This document shows, piece after piece, positions 41,113-52,498 of a stretch of 64,000 nt of DNA (position 1 is its first letter; each line of letters begins with the position of its first letter). The position numbers were made by a program, and so were the translations under genes. Source of the DNA: Globisporangium splendens (taxonomy: Eukaryota > Oomycota > Peronosporomycetes > Pythiales > Pythiaceae); contig VFIW01000058.1 in the NCBI GenBank assembly GCA_006386115.1, positions 229,474 through 293,473 of the forward strand, written 5' to 3'. The notes beneath the pieces were generated by a model. The model was not told the DNA's origin and made no database searches. It worked only from the letters and a program-made list of their open reading frames with translations.

Positions 41113-42014
41113 TACTCCTTGCAGAGTACCTCAAGAGCCGTCCCTGCCTCTTCCACAGAGCGCAGTAGACGTTCGTGATGCATTTCACGAGCCTTCTCAG
41201 CCTTTTGGAGTCGCTCAAGTTCGCCCTGGACTTGCTCGAACCGTTGCTCGAAAAGGGACTCCAAAGCCAGATACTGGGCGGGACCAAAGGTCAGCGAGTC
41301 GATCCGCGACTCCTGCTCCTTCACTTGGTCCTCGAGGCTCTCGCACCGATCCGAAAGGATCGCATCGCGAACTTCCAGTGTCTCGATCTGAGCGCGATGA
41401 GCACTCTTCCACTTCCAGAGTCGCTCAATCGTTTTGGCGTTCAGCCCCACCCCCATTGGTAGACTCTCAGGGAGATCATCGCTGGGTGGTCGAGTCGATT
41501 GTTGATCATGAGGATCGACAGACTCGTGGGAAGAAGCGGTTGAGTCCTCAACGCTTCTACAGAGTTCGGTGGCGTGGATATCCACCGAGCTCGGACACGT
41601 GGGAACCACGCCAGACGATGGAGTCTGATGTTCCCGACGTGGTCCGCAGCTACGAGAACCACTTGTAGCGTCGCCAGGGGCGACACTACGACGACCAGAG
41701 CTGGGATTCGCTCTGTCGTCAGCAGGAGTTCTTCTTTGGGCACGAGCATTGCCACGACGAAGAAGACGCTCCATCTTGTTCTCGTTCTCAAGACGAACAA
41801 ATGTTCGCCATGAGTCTCTCTGAGCTGCGATGTGTTGGTTCGGATCATCACGATCGTTGATCCGACGCCAACTGAAGAACCGCTCCTTGTAGAACTCGAG
41901 ATCCCCCTTCTTCTTCAGGATGGGAGATATGTCGAAGAGTTCTGGAGCTGTCTGCTGTCGCTTGGACAACGGACGTTCTTCACCTTGGTTCACTTGGTCG
42001 CTTGGTCGCTTCAT
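41046..42014 (-). CDS. Antisense ORF of element C, homologue of the element B antisense protein
   Basis: It starts at ATG 42014 (MKRPSDQVNQGEERP) and runs opposite to the pol remnant. Matches to the B product extend along the whole length: FYKERFFSWRR, TFVRLENENKMERLL, GLNAKTIERLWKWKSAHRAQ, and ERLLRSVEEAGTALE. Its last about 20 codons run into the LTR of B because the element is truncated at 41113, so the natural C-terminus is missing. The two copies differ clearly in sequence yet both stay open, which argues for selection on the antisense frame. Confidence 0.6.
   Translation of the reverse strand: MKRPSDQVNQGEERPLSKRQQTAPELFDISPILKKKGDLEFYKERFFSWRRINDRDDPNQHIAAQRDSWRTFVRLENENKMERLLRRGNARAQRRTPADDRANPSSGRRSVAPGDATSGSRSCGPRREHQTPSSGVVPTCPSSVDIHATELCRSVEDSTASSHESVDPHDQQSTRPPSDDLPESLPMGVGLNAKTIERLWKWKSAHRAQIETLEVRDAILSDRCESLEDQVKEQESRIDSLTFGPAQYLALESLFEQRFEQVQGELERLQKAEKAREMHHERLLRSVEEAGTALEVLCKEYVRGYPRQPQTRHARLRLKRKT
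41113..41668 (+). pseudogene. pol remnant of element C (chromodomain end)
   Basis: The open frame encodes a Ser/Pro/Arg-rich linker and a chromodomain (RWVVESIVDHEDRQ...YRVRWRGYPPSSDTWEP) very like that of B. All catalytic domains are missing. Confidence 0.85.
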
Positions 42015-42090
42015 GGCCGATTGGAAAGTGAACTGCTCCGAAAGGTCTGCAAAAGTACGCAAGGTACTTGTGGCTTTAAGGAGGGGATGA

Positions 42091-42744
42091 TGTAATGGGC
42101 TATACCTAGCCATTACATGAAGGTGGATCTGTTCTCAGATCTAGTGTGCCACACACCACCTTCAGTGTGCATTGTGGAGAGACAATTAACAAAGGGATTA
42201 CGGTATGACAGTCCCCACATGCACATGTGACGTCATCCCATGACGTCACGAGCGCTCTCTGTGTTGATCAGTGCAGAATGTTGTTCACATGTACTAATCA
42301 GTACAGAGTGATGACATCCATGTACTAATCAAGTACTGAGTGATGGTTCCTACTTGGGAAAACTGCACAGGTGATGAGACCAACGTGTCTCTGCCACCTA
42401 AAGTGAGTGGCTGTAGCCAATCACCTTGCAGGGAATTTTCCACGGGACTTCAAGTTCAAGCTTCTCGAAGATCTCGTGGGTTCAACCTCAGTGTACCCAA
42501 GGTTTTATATATCATATTCATAGGTTTTATTGTGTATGTTTAGGTTTTAGTTATAAAACCTCTAGGAGCCCTTGGGGTTCATTTACATGTAGCAACAGGA
42601 ACCATAAGCATTTTAAATCAGTTGCAAATTTTCCTTCAAGTACTCAAGTCGTTCTTCTCTCCCTCCAAGTCGGGAGATCGCTTCCTCGTCGCACAAGCGT
42701 GTGTGCTGTGTTTTGGGGACTGTTGTGAACAGCACCCTATTACA
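42091..42744 (+). repeat. 3' LTR of element C (654 bp)
   Basis: It has TG...CA ends after a polypurine tract and belongs to the same family as the LTR of D at 4044-4706. It contains a near-palindromic pair of TGACGTCA sites (42228-42235 and 42241-42248). Confidence 0.82.
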
Positions 42745-42872
42745 ATGTGGGGATTGTATAACCGTAATCACTTTGTTGTTTGTGTTCCCAATGCACGTTG
42801 AAGGTGGTGTGTGGCACACTAGATCTGTGGACAGATCCACCTTCATGTAATGGCTAGGTATAACCCATTACA
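42745..42872 (-). repeat. Inverted fragment of a C-type LTR
   Basis: This 128-bp sequence is the reverse complement of the first part of a C/D-type LTR and ends in ATTACA. It sits directly after the complete LTR of C, giving an inverted repeat. It is probably the end of another, oppositely oriented LTR. Confidence 0.7.
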
Positions 42873-45191
42873 GAAAAGATCTGGGACTTAATTATGTATT
42901 CATTTGCGCTTCATGTTCCACATTGCGACAACATCCACAGCGAAATGCAATTTTCACACCGCGCTGTGCATTGTTGTATTCAGGACAATTGTAAGTTACA
43001 TGGCGTATTATTCTGCCAGGCAGCGCACAAGCAATTTATCTACCTACACACAGTTCATGAGATCTAAAGAGCATGCGAGATTCGCTGCATATATCACTTT
43101 ATTGTCCTCTATGCCCGGCATGGATGAAAATCATCAGAGCCAACATTTTTGTAATAGAGCATCAACGTGCTTGTCGGAAGAGAATTGTCAGAGCAAAATA
43201 GGTGGATAGAGTCCAGTCACACTCAGAAATCCGAGCGACTGACTCGCAACTCGCGCAGCGAGGCAAATTCCCACCAACTCGGCTGTATGCCTGATACAAC
43301 TAAAATTTTGTTGTATAGCATTCATGAGCATGTGCAAAGAGAAAGGTCAGAGCAAAGCAGGCAGATTGAGTCTCCTTGTGTTTAGGAATGCAAGTGTGTG
43401 ACGTTTGACCTGTCACACTGTGACTCGTTTCAGCACAATCGAGGCGCGCACTGGGGAAGCTGGCACTTCCGAAAGGTTGTTTGCTGATTGTATTCATGGA
43501 CAGGAAATTGGATAATGATGCAGAACATGCACACTGCTCGACATGCACATCACGCACAACGCTCCTCTTGCAGCCTCTCGTCCATTCGATGGCATGCGAT
43601 CATTCGCAATAGTCACAAGAGTGGCCCTTCGAATGACAATGGCGACAGAACCGTTTTCAGCAGAGTCGTTGCACATTCGCACTCTGCTCGACCTACAACC
43701 TTTCAGTGGTCCGCCTGAGCATTTCAGCTTGAAACTACATTCGCTCGACTGAGAGGTTTGAAACAGCTGCATGCACAACCACCCTCTACACACACACTCT
43801 GAATGACTGTCTCCGCTTCAGCCGCATGCCCGACATGGATACAATTGATTTCAACTAAATCTTCGATGTTTTGCTGGCTCTTGGTCGTGGTAAATTGAAC
43901 GTGCGTGCTGGGTCTGTTTGCGTTTCAGGAGGTCAGCGGCTTTGGGTTTGGTCCTGATCGAGCAAAATCTGTGCCATGCCACGAAGCAAGGGATCGTGTT
44001 GACTACAACGTTGGAGTGCTTAGGGGATGCAGTGGTGTGATGGCAAAATGAGAGTGCTATCAAAATGTCACTGCCACCGTGGCACGGTGTATTTTACGAG
44101 TGGTTACATGAAGTGCAATTGTGTGGCTAATTGGTGAGAGATCATGGAGACGAAATTTACGAAAAACGGCATGCGGCAACCCAACGAGAGATTGCGACAA
44201 GTGTTGTTTGCCCACTCCCTAATCGAGTGGCATGGCACGGCATCGGCCGGTTACGAACAAGCCTTACCCTAGTCGCATGTGCTATTTTGGGTTAGATGCC
44301 TTCTTTATTGTGGGTTGACTGTCAGACCAACAAGCCCGACCGCAAAACAAACACTATCTGACCGTAAACCAGATCAGGTCGGCTGACGACCCTGTGCGAA
44401 GTCTACCTTGTCGAAGAACCATCAGATCGGAGGACTGACTTGCACTTTGGCTGCGATCGGGTCGTGCGTGAGTCGCGGCGTCAACCTGTGCGTTGCCCGA
44501 AGCCAAGGAAGACTGATGAATTGAGCCTATTCAAGTGCTCGTGCGGCAATGACCCGCCGTGTAAAGTTTCTTCGCTTCGGGACTGCGCTGTCGTCGACCC
44601 GAGCTGTTGTCAAGAGAACTATGGTCTATTTGCTGCGCGTGCGAGGTTCATGCACGCAAATTCTGGCCACAAGAGCTCCGTCGAGTCGAGCTTTCGGACT
44701 CGGCGCAATCTAAAGTCGCAACAGAGAAACGCTGCAGTGATGCACGCGAACGCACAGCGATCCCAGCATCGGTTCTCAAGCGACCTCGACGGAGTGCAGC
44801 AAACCGCCAAAATTCCGACGGGAAGGACGCAATATGAAGACGCATGATAAAGCAAAGCACACACCAGAATGACACCGAATGGCACAGTAGCCACTTCATA
44901 CACACACAAAGCTCAAACTGCGCCACCGTACACTGTGAATTGTTTCTTTTTCTTTTGGTTTTTTTTTCTCTTAGGGATGATACTTTCGTAAATGCTGAAA
45001 ATGCAAAAGGCATTTAATTCGGTTCACACAGTGACGGGAACAGGCCAAACACACATTAGACACACTCACCAGCAGCAGCCACCACTAGGAGCTCGTCATG
45101 CAACGCCCAACAATGCGTGAAAGCTGCTGCATGGTGGCTGTCAGCATGTGTGAATTGGCGCCGACCTGTCTCGCGCAAAAGCCCCTTGTGT
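42873..45191. other. 2.3 kb without a recognised gene
   Basis: Both strands hold only short open frames (135 codons or fewer) with no recognisable motif, and no tRNA or LTR-like ends. A T-rich run lies near 44945-44970. I see nothing more that I can support. Confidence 0.6.
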
Positions 45192-45467
45192 TTATTCTTC
45201 CGACGCAAGAGCCTGCTTGGCAGCGCGGGCCTTCTCCTTGCACGCGCTGTCCAACAAGTCGCAGTTCGAGTAGTCCCATGGGAATGGCTTGGTGCGCATC
45301 TTGAGGTAGGCGTACGCTGGCGCTTCCTCGTGGTGTTCGTGGCCGCCCATGTGCGAGAACAGGTTGATCACGGAGAAACCACCGACTAGGGCGAGCATGC
45401 CCTTCGAGATCGTAGTCCATCGGTGCATTTGCTCTACACAACATTTCACACCCAACATACACGCATG

Positions 45468-45498
<31 letters not shown>

Positions 45499-45845
45499 GA
45501 TGAACGCATAGACATGCACCACCAAAATGGCAACCAACAGTGTTCTTGCGTGCTCTCACGCAAGTCCCAAGCGCACATAATGTATATCCTACTCACCCTT
45601 GGCTTCGTTCTCGGTGGCGCTGGACATTTGGCGCGCACCAGCGCGGACCGACTGGGCGGCAACACGGGAACCCTTGGTAAGAAGCGACTGTCCATTTCAC
45701 AATCAGCAAGCACACACATTTCAGTCCCCATGCTCTCATTATTTCCATCACTGTATTCTCACGCACGCATATAGAAAGAGAGAGAGAGAGAGAAGGCGCA
45801 TAATATCATGGCATGCCACCACACCCGCCTCTCAATACGCACCAT
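45192..45845 (-). CDS. COX6A: Cytochrome c oxidase subunit 6a (COX6A)
   Basis: The last exon (45433-45192) carries the subunit VIa signature: a membrane helix (SKGMLALVGGFSVINLF), SHMGGHEHHEEAPAYAYLKMR, and RTKPFPWDYSNCDLL. An upstream exon (45687-45597) encodes a mitochondrial presequence-like stretch rich in Arg, Ala and Ser (TKGSRVAAQSVRAGARQMSS). The two join in frame across an intron containing a GA/CT microsatellite. The reading frame then needs a start: the best fit is a 3-nt exon ATG at 45845-45843 followed by GTGCGT, giving 111 residues, though an unrecognised first exon is possible. It is a nuclear-encoded subunit of complex IV in the inner membrane. Confidence 0.85.
45470..45497. 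repeat. (CT)n microsatellite in a COX6A intron
   Basis: An uninterrupted TC/CT run of about 28 bp on the plus strand lies in the intron between the last two COX6A exons. A shorter GA run (about 45776-45793) and a CCTT run (about 45900-45920) lie close by. Confidence 0.85.
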
Positions 45846-46438
45846 TTGGAGCGTTGGGCGACTTGAGCAAACTGGAGGCGCACACGTGCACGCCGGTGGT
45901 TCCTTCCTTCCTTCCTTCCCCCCTTCGCCCACCTGTCTATAGCGCCAAATATGGACCGGTCCAAACAACAACCGAACCGGTTCAGACTCATCTTCTCTTA
46001 TGTTGCGAAAAGCAGCTCACAGCGGTTACATGCAACGTAAGAGGAAGACAAGTGAAACGTAGCGTGCATAGACCAGGCAAGAGACCATCACTCGCGACTT
46101 GCTGTTTTGTTTGAAGAGGTCCAGTCGTTGTTGCCCACATGCCAAAAGGTGCACGACGCGCGCGCCATTGGCACGGGATTGCAGGACAGGCCGCTCACCC
46201 ACACGCACGCGAGCCACATAGACCCGTAGCGGTTGCACTTTCAGTTAGATTTTGTGCTCGTGCTTTGCGCCAAGCGTGCGCTTCTATAGAGCGCCTCCAA
46301 CTAACTGCTCGTCCGTCGAGCACTGCTCATTTTCGCGTCTTCTCGTGTCTCGGTTGACGACCCTCCTGCAAAAGTGTGCATCCACTATCGATAGCATACG
46401 CGTCAGCAGCAATAAAGACAATTTAAACACGACGAACC

Positions 46439-47235
46439 ATGTCGACGCAGATTTGTGTCTCGGTGACGGATGCGGTGAACTCCGTGGGGGGTAATCAGAC
46501 GCAGCGCAGTCCTGCTGCAGCGGAGATCCGAAAGATTGCTGCATCGCGCACCGACATGTCAAACAACCAACGTCAAGATGAATCGGGTGATGAGACCAAG
46601 CTGAGTCTTGAGCAACTCGTAGAGGAAGTGGACCAGTTGCTCAAGGAACCCGAGACGAGCGTGACGCCAATGAAGAAGCAGCCAGTGTTTCAAAGCCTCC
46701 TGGAGTAAGTTGAGTGTATATGCAGCAAGGTATTGCCACAGATAATGCTAACCTTCTGGCGGCTTGCTTGGACAGACGATACAGTGGCGACATGCGCGAG
46801 CTCGAGCGCTTTGCGTTCGCCGATACATCCAAGAACTACACGCGAAATCTGATTGCGACCGATAACGAGACCTACGCGCTCATCCTGATTGTGTGGAACC
46901 GCGGCAAGTACAGCCCCATCCACGACCATCCTTGCGACGGCTGCTGGGTGAAGGTGATCGACGGCGCGATCAACGAAGTCCGGTACGTAAGTCAAGACGG
47001 CAAACTCGTAGAGAGCTCCAACCTCACGCTGGATCAAGGAGTCACGTACATGGACGACTCGATGGGGTTCCACAAGATTGGCAATCCAAGCGCGGCAGTC
47101 GATGCGATCACACTGCACCTCTACTCGCCGCCGTACGACAAGTGTCGAGTGTGGTTCGACACGGAGAATGCGGAGAAGTCGTCGGTCGCCCACGCGTACT
47201 ACTTTTCAGAGTTCGGTGAACGTGCAGATTACTGA
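46439..47235 (+). CDS. CDO1: Cysteine dioxygenase
   Basis: The model has two exons (46439-46704, 46776-47235) and a 71-nt GT-AG intron, giving 241 residues. The cupin iron ligands are present: His138 and His140 in PIHDHPCDGCW and His188 in GFHKIG. The cross-linked Cys145 and Tyr205 (LYSPPY) are kept, as in animal CDO. The enzyme adds O2 to cysteine to give cysteine sulfinate, the first step to taurine or sulfite and pyruvate, in the cytosol. The first about 80 residues are polar and not conserved, so Met40 (46556) could be the real start. It is divergent from COX6A, with about 590 bp between starts. Confidence 0.93.
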
Positions 47236-47680
47236 GAGTGTGTCACTCGCATTATTATGAACTTCCTCACTGTCTCTTTTCGTTCCATTTTGTCTTCACC
47301 TGTATCCCAAATGTAATCACCTGAAGTCGCGCATCTAGGCAATCTATGTCCCTCTTGTTTGTGAATAGAATACACTAGCAGTGAATGATCAACCTAGCAT
47401 TGGTGGCATGAAGTTGGTCGTACACGACCGTTTTCTAGTATCAACCGGATACTTCCGTGTTGATTCTAAAGGGTAAGACCCTGAAAAGATGGACGGCGCT
47501 GGTTTGGCGGTCGCTGCACTGGTGCGTCTCCGAGCGGATCAATTGGTTCCACCACTCTTCCGTCTCGTGACTATGCAGCAACGTAGTTCAAGAAGAACGT
47601 CGCAGTGAGTGTACGAAGTGAACAAACTGCATCCTCGAAAACGCATGCATCTCGTACCTTGGCAGTTCCTTGCCGCTTGC

Positions 47681-48697
47681 CTACTGGTGGTTGGAACTGA
47701 GCTCTCGTGTACGACGATCCTGGCCGCGAAAATGAAGAAAGCTGAAGTACATTTGCATCCACTCAAAGTTCACGGTGTGAGAACGAAAGTTGCCAAAAGC
47801 CACTGAGGAGGAAGATACAACGCAAAAGCGTACGCTGTCGGAGTGCTTGTCTCCACTCGATGTGTGCTCGGGTTGATCTTGGACAATCTTCCGAATGATT
47901 CTTTTCGCGATCAGCTCCGACTTTTGACTTCTTCTGCAGCCACGAGCTTTAAGAAACAACCACGGTGTGCGTGAATAACTCTCCTACCATCACGCCTCTC
48001 TGGCCAATGGAAGGAAGAAATCCAGCAAAATACCTGCGAAAAACGGCCAAATCGCCTCGGAGATACTCGCATAGTCAATTGGTGTTCTTCCCTCTGTATC
48101 TGCCGATTTGGGATCCGCACCACGATCCAGGAGAACGCGCACAGCCTTTCCATGCTCTTGGAAAGCTGCAGCATGCAAAGCTGTCCGTCCAGTACCTAAA
48201 TTTCGCAGTCGACAAAGGATTTGGTCAGCGCTGGTTGGACGCAAGACCACGAGTCTTTGGAGAGAGCGCGTACCTTCATTTTTCGCTTGGATATCAGCTC
48301 CTTTGTCGAGCAAGAAGCTGACCATGGAATCGTTCCCCCAAAGCGCTGCGGCGCAGATTGGCGTCGTGCCGTCTACAAAGTCCAATGTATCAGTCCAGAG
48401 TACCAAGTATATGATCATCGCGAGGTGGATTGAACTCGTGCACATCGGAAGACAAACCTCTTCCTGGGGTGTCAATGTGCGCTCCATTTTCGAGAAGAAA
48501 CTCGACCTGTGTCCGTAAAATTGTTAGCTTGGGAATATCAGAATGCAGTCTTGAAGGAGATTATCCGTTTTCGCGCTTTATGTGAAAAATGCTCAAGCAT
48601 GTACCATTGCGCGCGATCCGTTCGCTGCGGCCTCTGCAAACTCGACGTGCGATCGGATGACGCCTTCGCGGTCTTGTTGATCTTCAAAGTCGGCCAT
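47681..48697 (-). CDS. Small ankyrin-repeat protein
   Basis: The five-exon model is complement of 48697-48605, 48506-48458, 48372-48274, 48195-48034 and 47946-47681. Joins are in frame at GT-AG borders, except the last acceptor, which reads AAG. The start is MADFEDQQDREGVI. Ankyrin repeats follow: VEFLLENGAHIDTPGRD, GTTPICAAALWGNDSMVSFL, LLDKGADIQAKNE, and GRTALHAAAFQEHGKAVRVL with LLDRGADPKSADTEGRTPIDYA. The C-terminal exon encodes a basic, featureless segment and its boundaries are doubtful. Such repeats mediate protein binding, and no partner is evident. The model gives 191 residues. Confidence 0.6.
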
Positions 48698-48905
48698 CGT
48701 TTCCCTTTTATCCTCTCACCAAAGCTATTGTTTCTGTGGTGAGCTTTAGAAAACTCACTCAATGTGCGCGCACTCACCCTCAGCCTGATCGAGCGATTGT
48801 TTTGAAACGGATTGCACCCGTGTTTAGCTTTAGAACTCTTTCCCTGCGACTAACTTTGGATTTTGATTTGTTTTTGAAAAGCGAAACAACGCAGATGCGA
48901 AATAC

Positions 48906-51900
48906 TTAACTGGTTATCAGATTCTCCAGGCACTTGGTCAGTGAGGCTCGGTATACGCTCGATGGATGGGTCGCCACTTTGGTTTTCGACGATACATGGA
49001 GATGTCGCTCGACGAAACTCGGATCCACGATCAAGTTTCCTTCCAGGTCGATTGCGATTTCGGTTCCAACGTGCTGGTACAGCCCCCACTACAGACAACA
49101 GAGCAGACAATCAGCGCACCATTCGCACAGCAATCAACCAAGACTTGAGAAGCAAGCAACGAGATAGATGAAGAGGCGACGTACAAACTTGGGCACCCCC
49201 GGAACAATGTCTCCATCCATGACGACACGATAGCTCGTTGCCACGCACTTGTTATAATGGCGACAGAAGCTCGGATTGCCGACCCGCGGTCCGCCAAAGT
49301 TGTACATGTTAACCTTCATGCTGAAATTCACGGCGAGGTCGTACGCGGCGAGGATCGCCAATGCGCCGCCCATACTGTGACCAGTGACGTACACCGTGAC
49401 CCCAGGATTCTCATCCAAAATTAGGCGCGTGACCTCTTTCAGCTCGTCTCGGACAGATGCATACGCTTTCCAGAATCCTGCACCCACACACAATCAGCCA
49501 GGTACAACCAAGTTGACCCCATCACACACAATGTTAGCATACTCACCACAAAATCCACCGAGAAAACTCACAGAGAATCCATGACACAACTCACCACTAT
49601 GGACTCGCGGCAGCGCCATATTCAGCAGCGGAATCTTCGATAGAAAATCCTTGGTCGCCTCCATGCATGTGCGTTGCCGCCAACGTCCGCGCGATTTCAT
49701 CCACAGCACTTTTTGGTGGAAACGGAGGTTGCTCTTCCAGTTTTCTCGCGACGTCGTGCCTCGAAACGCGACCACCAATCGCGTCCGATCCTGATTCAGC
49801 GCTACGACGACGTGGGTATCGGTCAAGCTGCTTCGCAGATGCGTCACGAGGTCAAACCCGTACGACTCCAGGTCGAGCTCTCCATACCCAGAAGGTGATG
49901 GTCTTCCCGGAGGGTCAAAATATGCCTGCCACGCGATTTCCAGCAGCCACGTCGCAGTCTCGACGCAAAACAAGTGTGAGTCCGGGGTCAAGAAGCCATA
50001 GTGATCGACGCGCGGCTTCTCTTCCACATGATACGCGGTTGTCGCTAACAGCCCCATGCTGTCCCCCGACTCAGGCGGGAGATGCACGAACATCACCAGG
50101 TACACATAGACCGAGAGGAAGATCAGCTTCCCGAGTGACGGTCGTCCAGAATGGGATTTCGCAAACGTGTGCACCGCGCTCTGAATGAACGGTTCGTAAC
50201 CCATCAGGTACCACGTTTGCAAGAGGAAAAACACTTGCACCCCTGAGAGCACCATGACGTAGATCAGGATCAGGATCGTCTCGAGCGACAAGAAGCGATA
50301 CGAGAGCTGCTGGAACCGTGTCGACATGTACGGCAACTGACGAAGGTACACACCCGTTTGCCAGCCGATGCGCGTGATCCACACGAGCCACACAACCAGC
50401 ATCGCGATGCGCACAAAGCCGAGCGCAGTGTAGAGCTCACCTTCATGTTTCGCTAGCATCGATGAATGTGCCGTCCCATTGTGATAACGGCTGGAAGCAG
50501 AAGAAAACAGCGACGGCATGCGGATCACAGCCATCCCGACATCCACAGCCAATAACGCCACTCCAAACACGACTTTCGGGATCAACGTGCTCTTGCGCAC
50601 TGCACGGCCATGGCGGTCTAGCAGGTTGAGCCAAAACACGTAGAAGAATGCCTCAGCAAAGGACTCGCACATTTCGGCGACAAACCGCGTGCGCAGACTC
50701 ACGGTCTTCGACAACTCGGACACCGCGTAGATCGGATTCTGCCACAGCATGAGCACAAAACCGAGAGCGAAGACCCACTTCTGTACGGACAGAATCTCGT
50801 GCCAGCTCCCATGGTAATTCAGCACTGCGATCAACCAGCATGGGAGTGCAAATAGCGACACAACGAGGAACAGTGTGCGAGCAATCAACTCGCTCACATG
50901 CAGCGCAGGTTTCCTGTTTGCAACGTGCACATAAAGGCAAACAGTAAGCATCTTTCTCCACTTCCAGAGATTAAATGGGAACTGCCGACATAGACGAACG
51001 TCACGGTCGCATTACGTACGTGTATGAAAAGTCGTACGACACTTTCTTGCCGAATGCGTTTGGGTACACGCCTTTGAAGACCACGACGACCAAGTACGAG
51101 CCGTACCCACCTCCATCCTACAAGCAGCCCAGAGCGTCAAAAAGCGAAACAACCGCAACACGAGAGCGACGGATAAGCAACGTCCAATGTGCACCAGAAA
51201 GGATACCAAAGCGTACCCGTTCTTCAAAATCCTGCGAGATATCGAGCAGCCGCACTTTGTCGCACGCTTTCGATGGGCAGTGGACCCACACACTTTGGTT
51301 CCGTTCAGCGACAATCAGCGTTTTCGTGACGGGGGTCGTCTCGACGTCGACGCCATAGAGAAAGACGTCGTACTGCAGCGCGAAGCTTTGGTCCATGAGC
51401 TCCAGCGACACTTGATCGTCCAAGGTGCTCGCGTGAGGGTGCCAGTTGTGCCAGAGCGCGTCCATTTGCTGCAATTCATTGCCTTCGTCGCCTTCTTGCA
51501 GCGATGCCGGCGCCGTCGAGTTGATCACTTCGCTGATATCTAGCGCCAACTCAATGGATCCAGCGTACCACGACACATTGTTGACAAGCCCCGACCATCG
51601 CGCGACGCCCTTCTCCTTGTCCACAATAATGCACGGCTCTTCTGTATGCAGCAGCAGGCGCTCACTGGTGTTACAGAGACCGCCTGGTAACGTGACGACG
51701 GTGCCGAGAAAGCCCTGACTCTGCAGATACGGCATCGCGATCGCCACGCAGAACGCGAGATACGTGATCCACAGCACCGTCGTCGCGGCTCTCGATGACA
51801 GCGTCTCCAGACGGATGCGCGCATGGATCATGCCGCCATCGTCATGCGGCTGCCGTGGCTTCTTCTTCGTTCTCGCATGTACCATTTCGCCATTCTCACC

Positions 51901-52245
51901 ATCACCGTCAGAGTCGGAATCCTCGACTGCTAGCAGCGCAGACGACGGCGATGTGGTCTTGGCTGCCAAGCGCTTCTCCTGCATGCGCGTGCGCATCTCG
52001 TACGTGTCGCGGAACAGCTCCGACGACGCGTAGCCGCTCGAGTGGAACAGCAGCGGACGGTACACTTTGGTCTCTGGGTCATCCTGGGCATCGACGGCTG
52101 CTGCTGCAGAAGCTGCAAAGCCACCACCGCGTGCGTCTACGGTGTCTGTGCGTCCTGTGGAGCCATGCGCGCTGCTGAGTCTTCTGTCGGCCGTCCGATC
52201 CGCGGCGCCATGACGCGCATTCGGCATGTTGCCCCTTGTGCGCAA
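48906..52245 (-). CDS. TMEM181/Wntless-like membrane protein fused to a class 3 lipase
   Basis: Exons are 52245-51217, 51117-51016, 50981-49595, 49477-49185 and 49088-48906, giving 997 residues. About residues 1-160 are polar, and one helix lies near 162-182 (TTVLWITYLAFCVAIAMPYL). A lumenal beta-rich domain runs to about 375, with about seven helices to about 660 (e.g. FALGFVLMLWQNPIYAV, ILILIYVMVLSGVQVFFLL). A lipase_3 domain follows with nucleophile Ser874 (TGHSMGGA), Asp929 (MDGDIVPG) and His943 (LYQHVGTE). Membrane-tethered acylglycerol hydrolysis is expected. Splicing keeps frame at every junction, but the second intron would be only 34 nt and is the least certain point. Family assignment of the N-terminal half is from topology and motif memory. 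Confidence 0.75.
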
Positions 52246-52498
52246 TTTAGGTAGGATATCGATTCTTCAAAAGAACACTCTGCAAGGCAATGCAATGCAA
52301 TAAATACCGGTAGTATTTTGTATGGAATAGCGTATACTGTACAATGCATATTGAAAATGCATTGTGTCATATTGTATTGGCAGACAATGTTTTTTGTACC
52401 CATTTCAAACACACAAAGCAGCCACCATTTACTTGCTCAAGATCATTATTTCTCGCAACGCTGGCCTAAAGCGTGGTCTCCACCATGCTTCTGGGTGT

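Larger units (their letters stand above)
41113..42744 (+). mobile_element. Truncated Ty3/gypsy element C (end of pol plus 3' LTR)
   Basis: Internal sequence begins abruptly at 41113 in the linker between integrase and chromodomain, homologous to element B from about 39540. It continues to the pol stop, polypurine tract and 3' LTR. Everything upstream is missing, and an LTR of B stands in its place. Confidence 0.85.

Noticed and set aside
50975..51358. Plus-strand frame of 127 codons (MGTADIDERHGR...)
   Set aside because: It is the reverse of the second exon and introns of the lipase fusion gene, whose minus-strand frame joins cleanly and carries family-like motifs.
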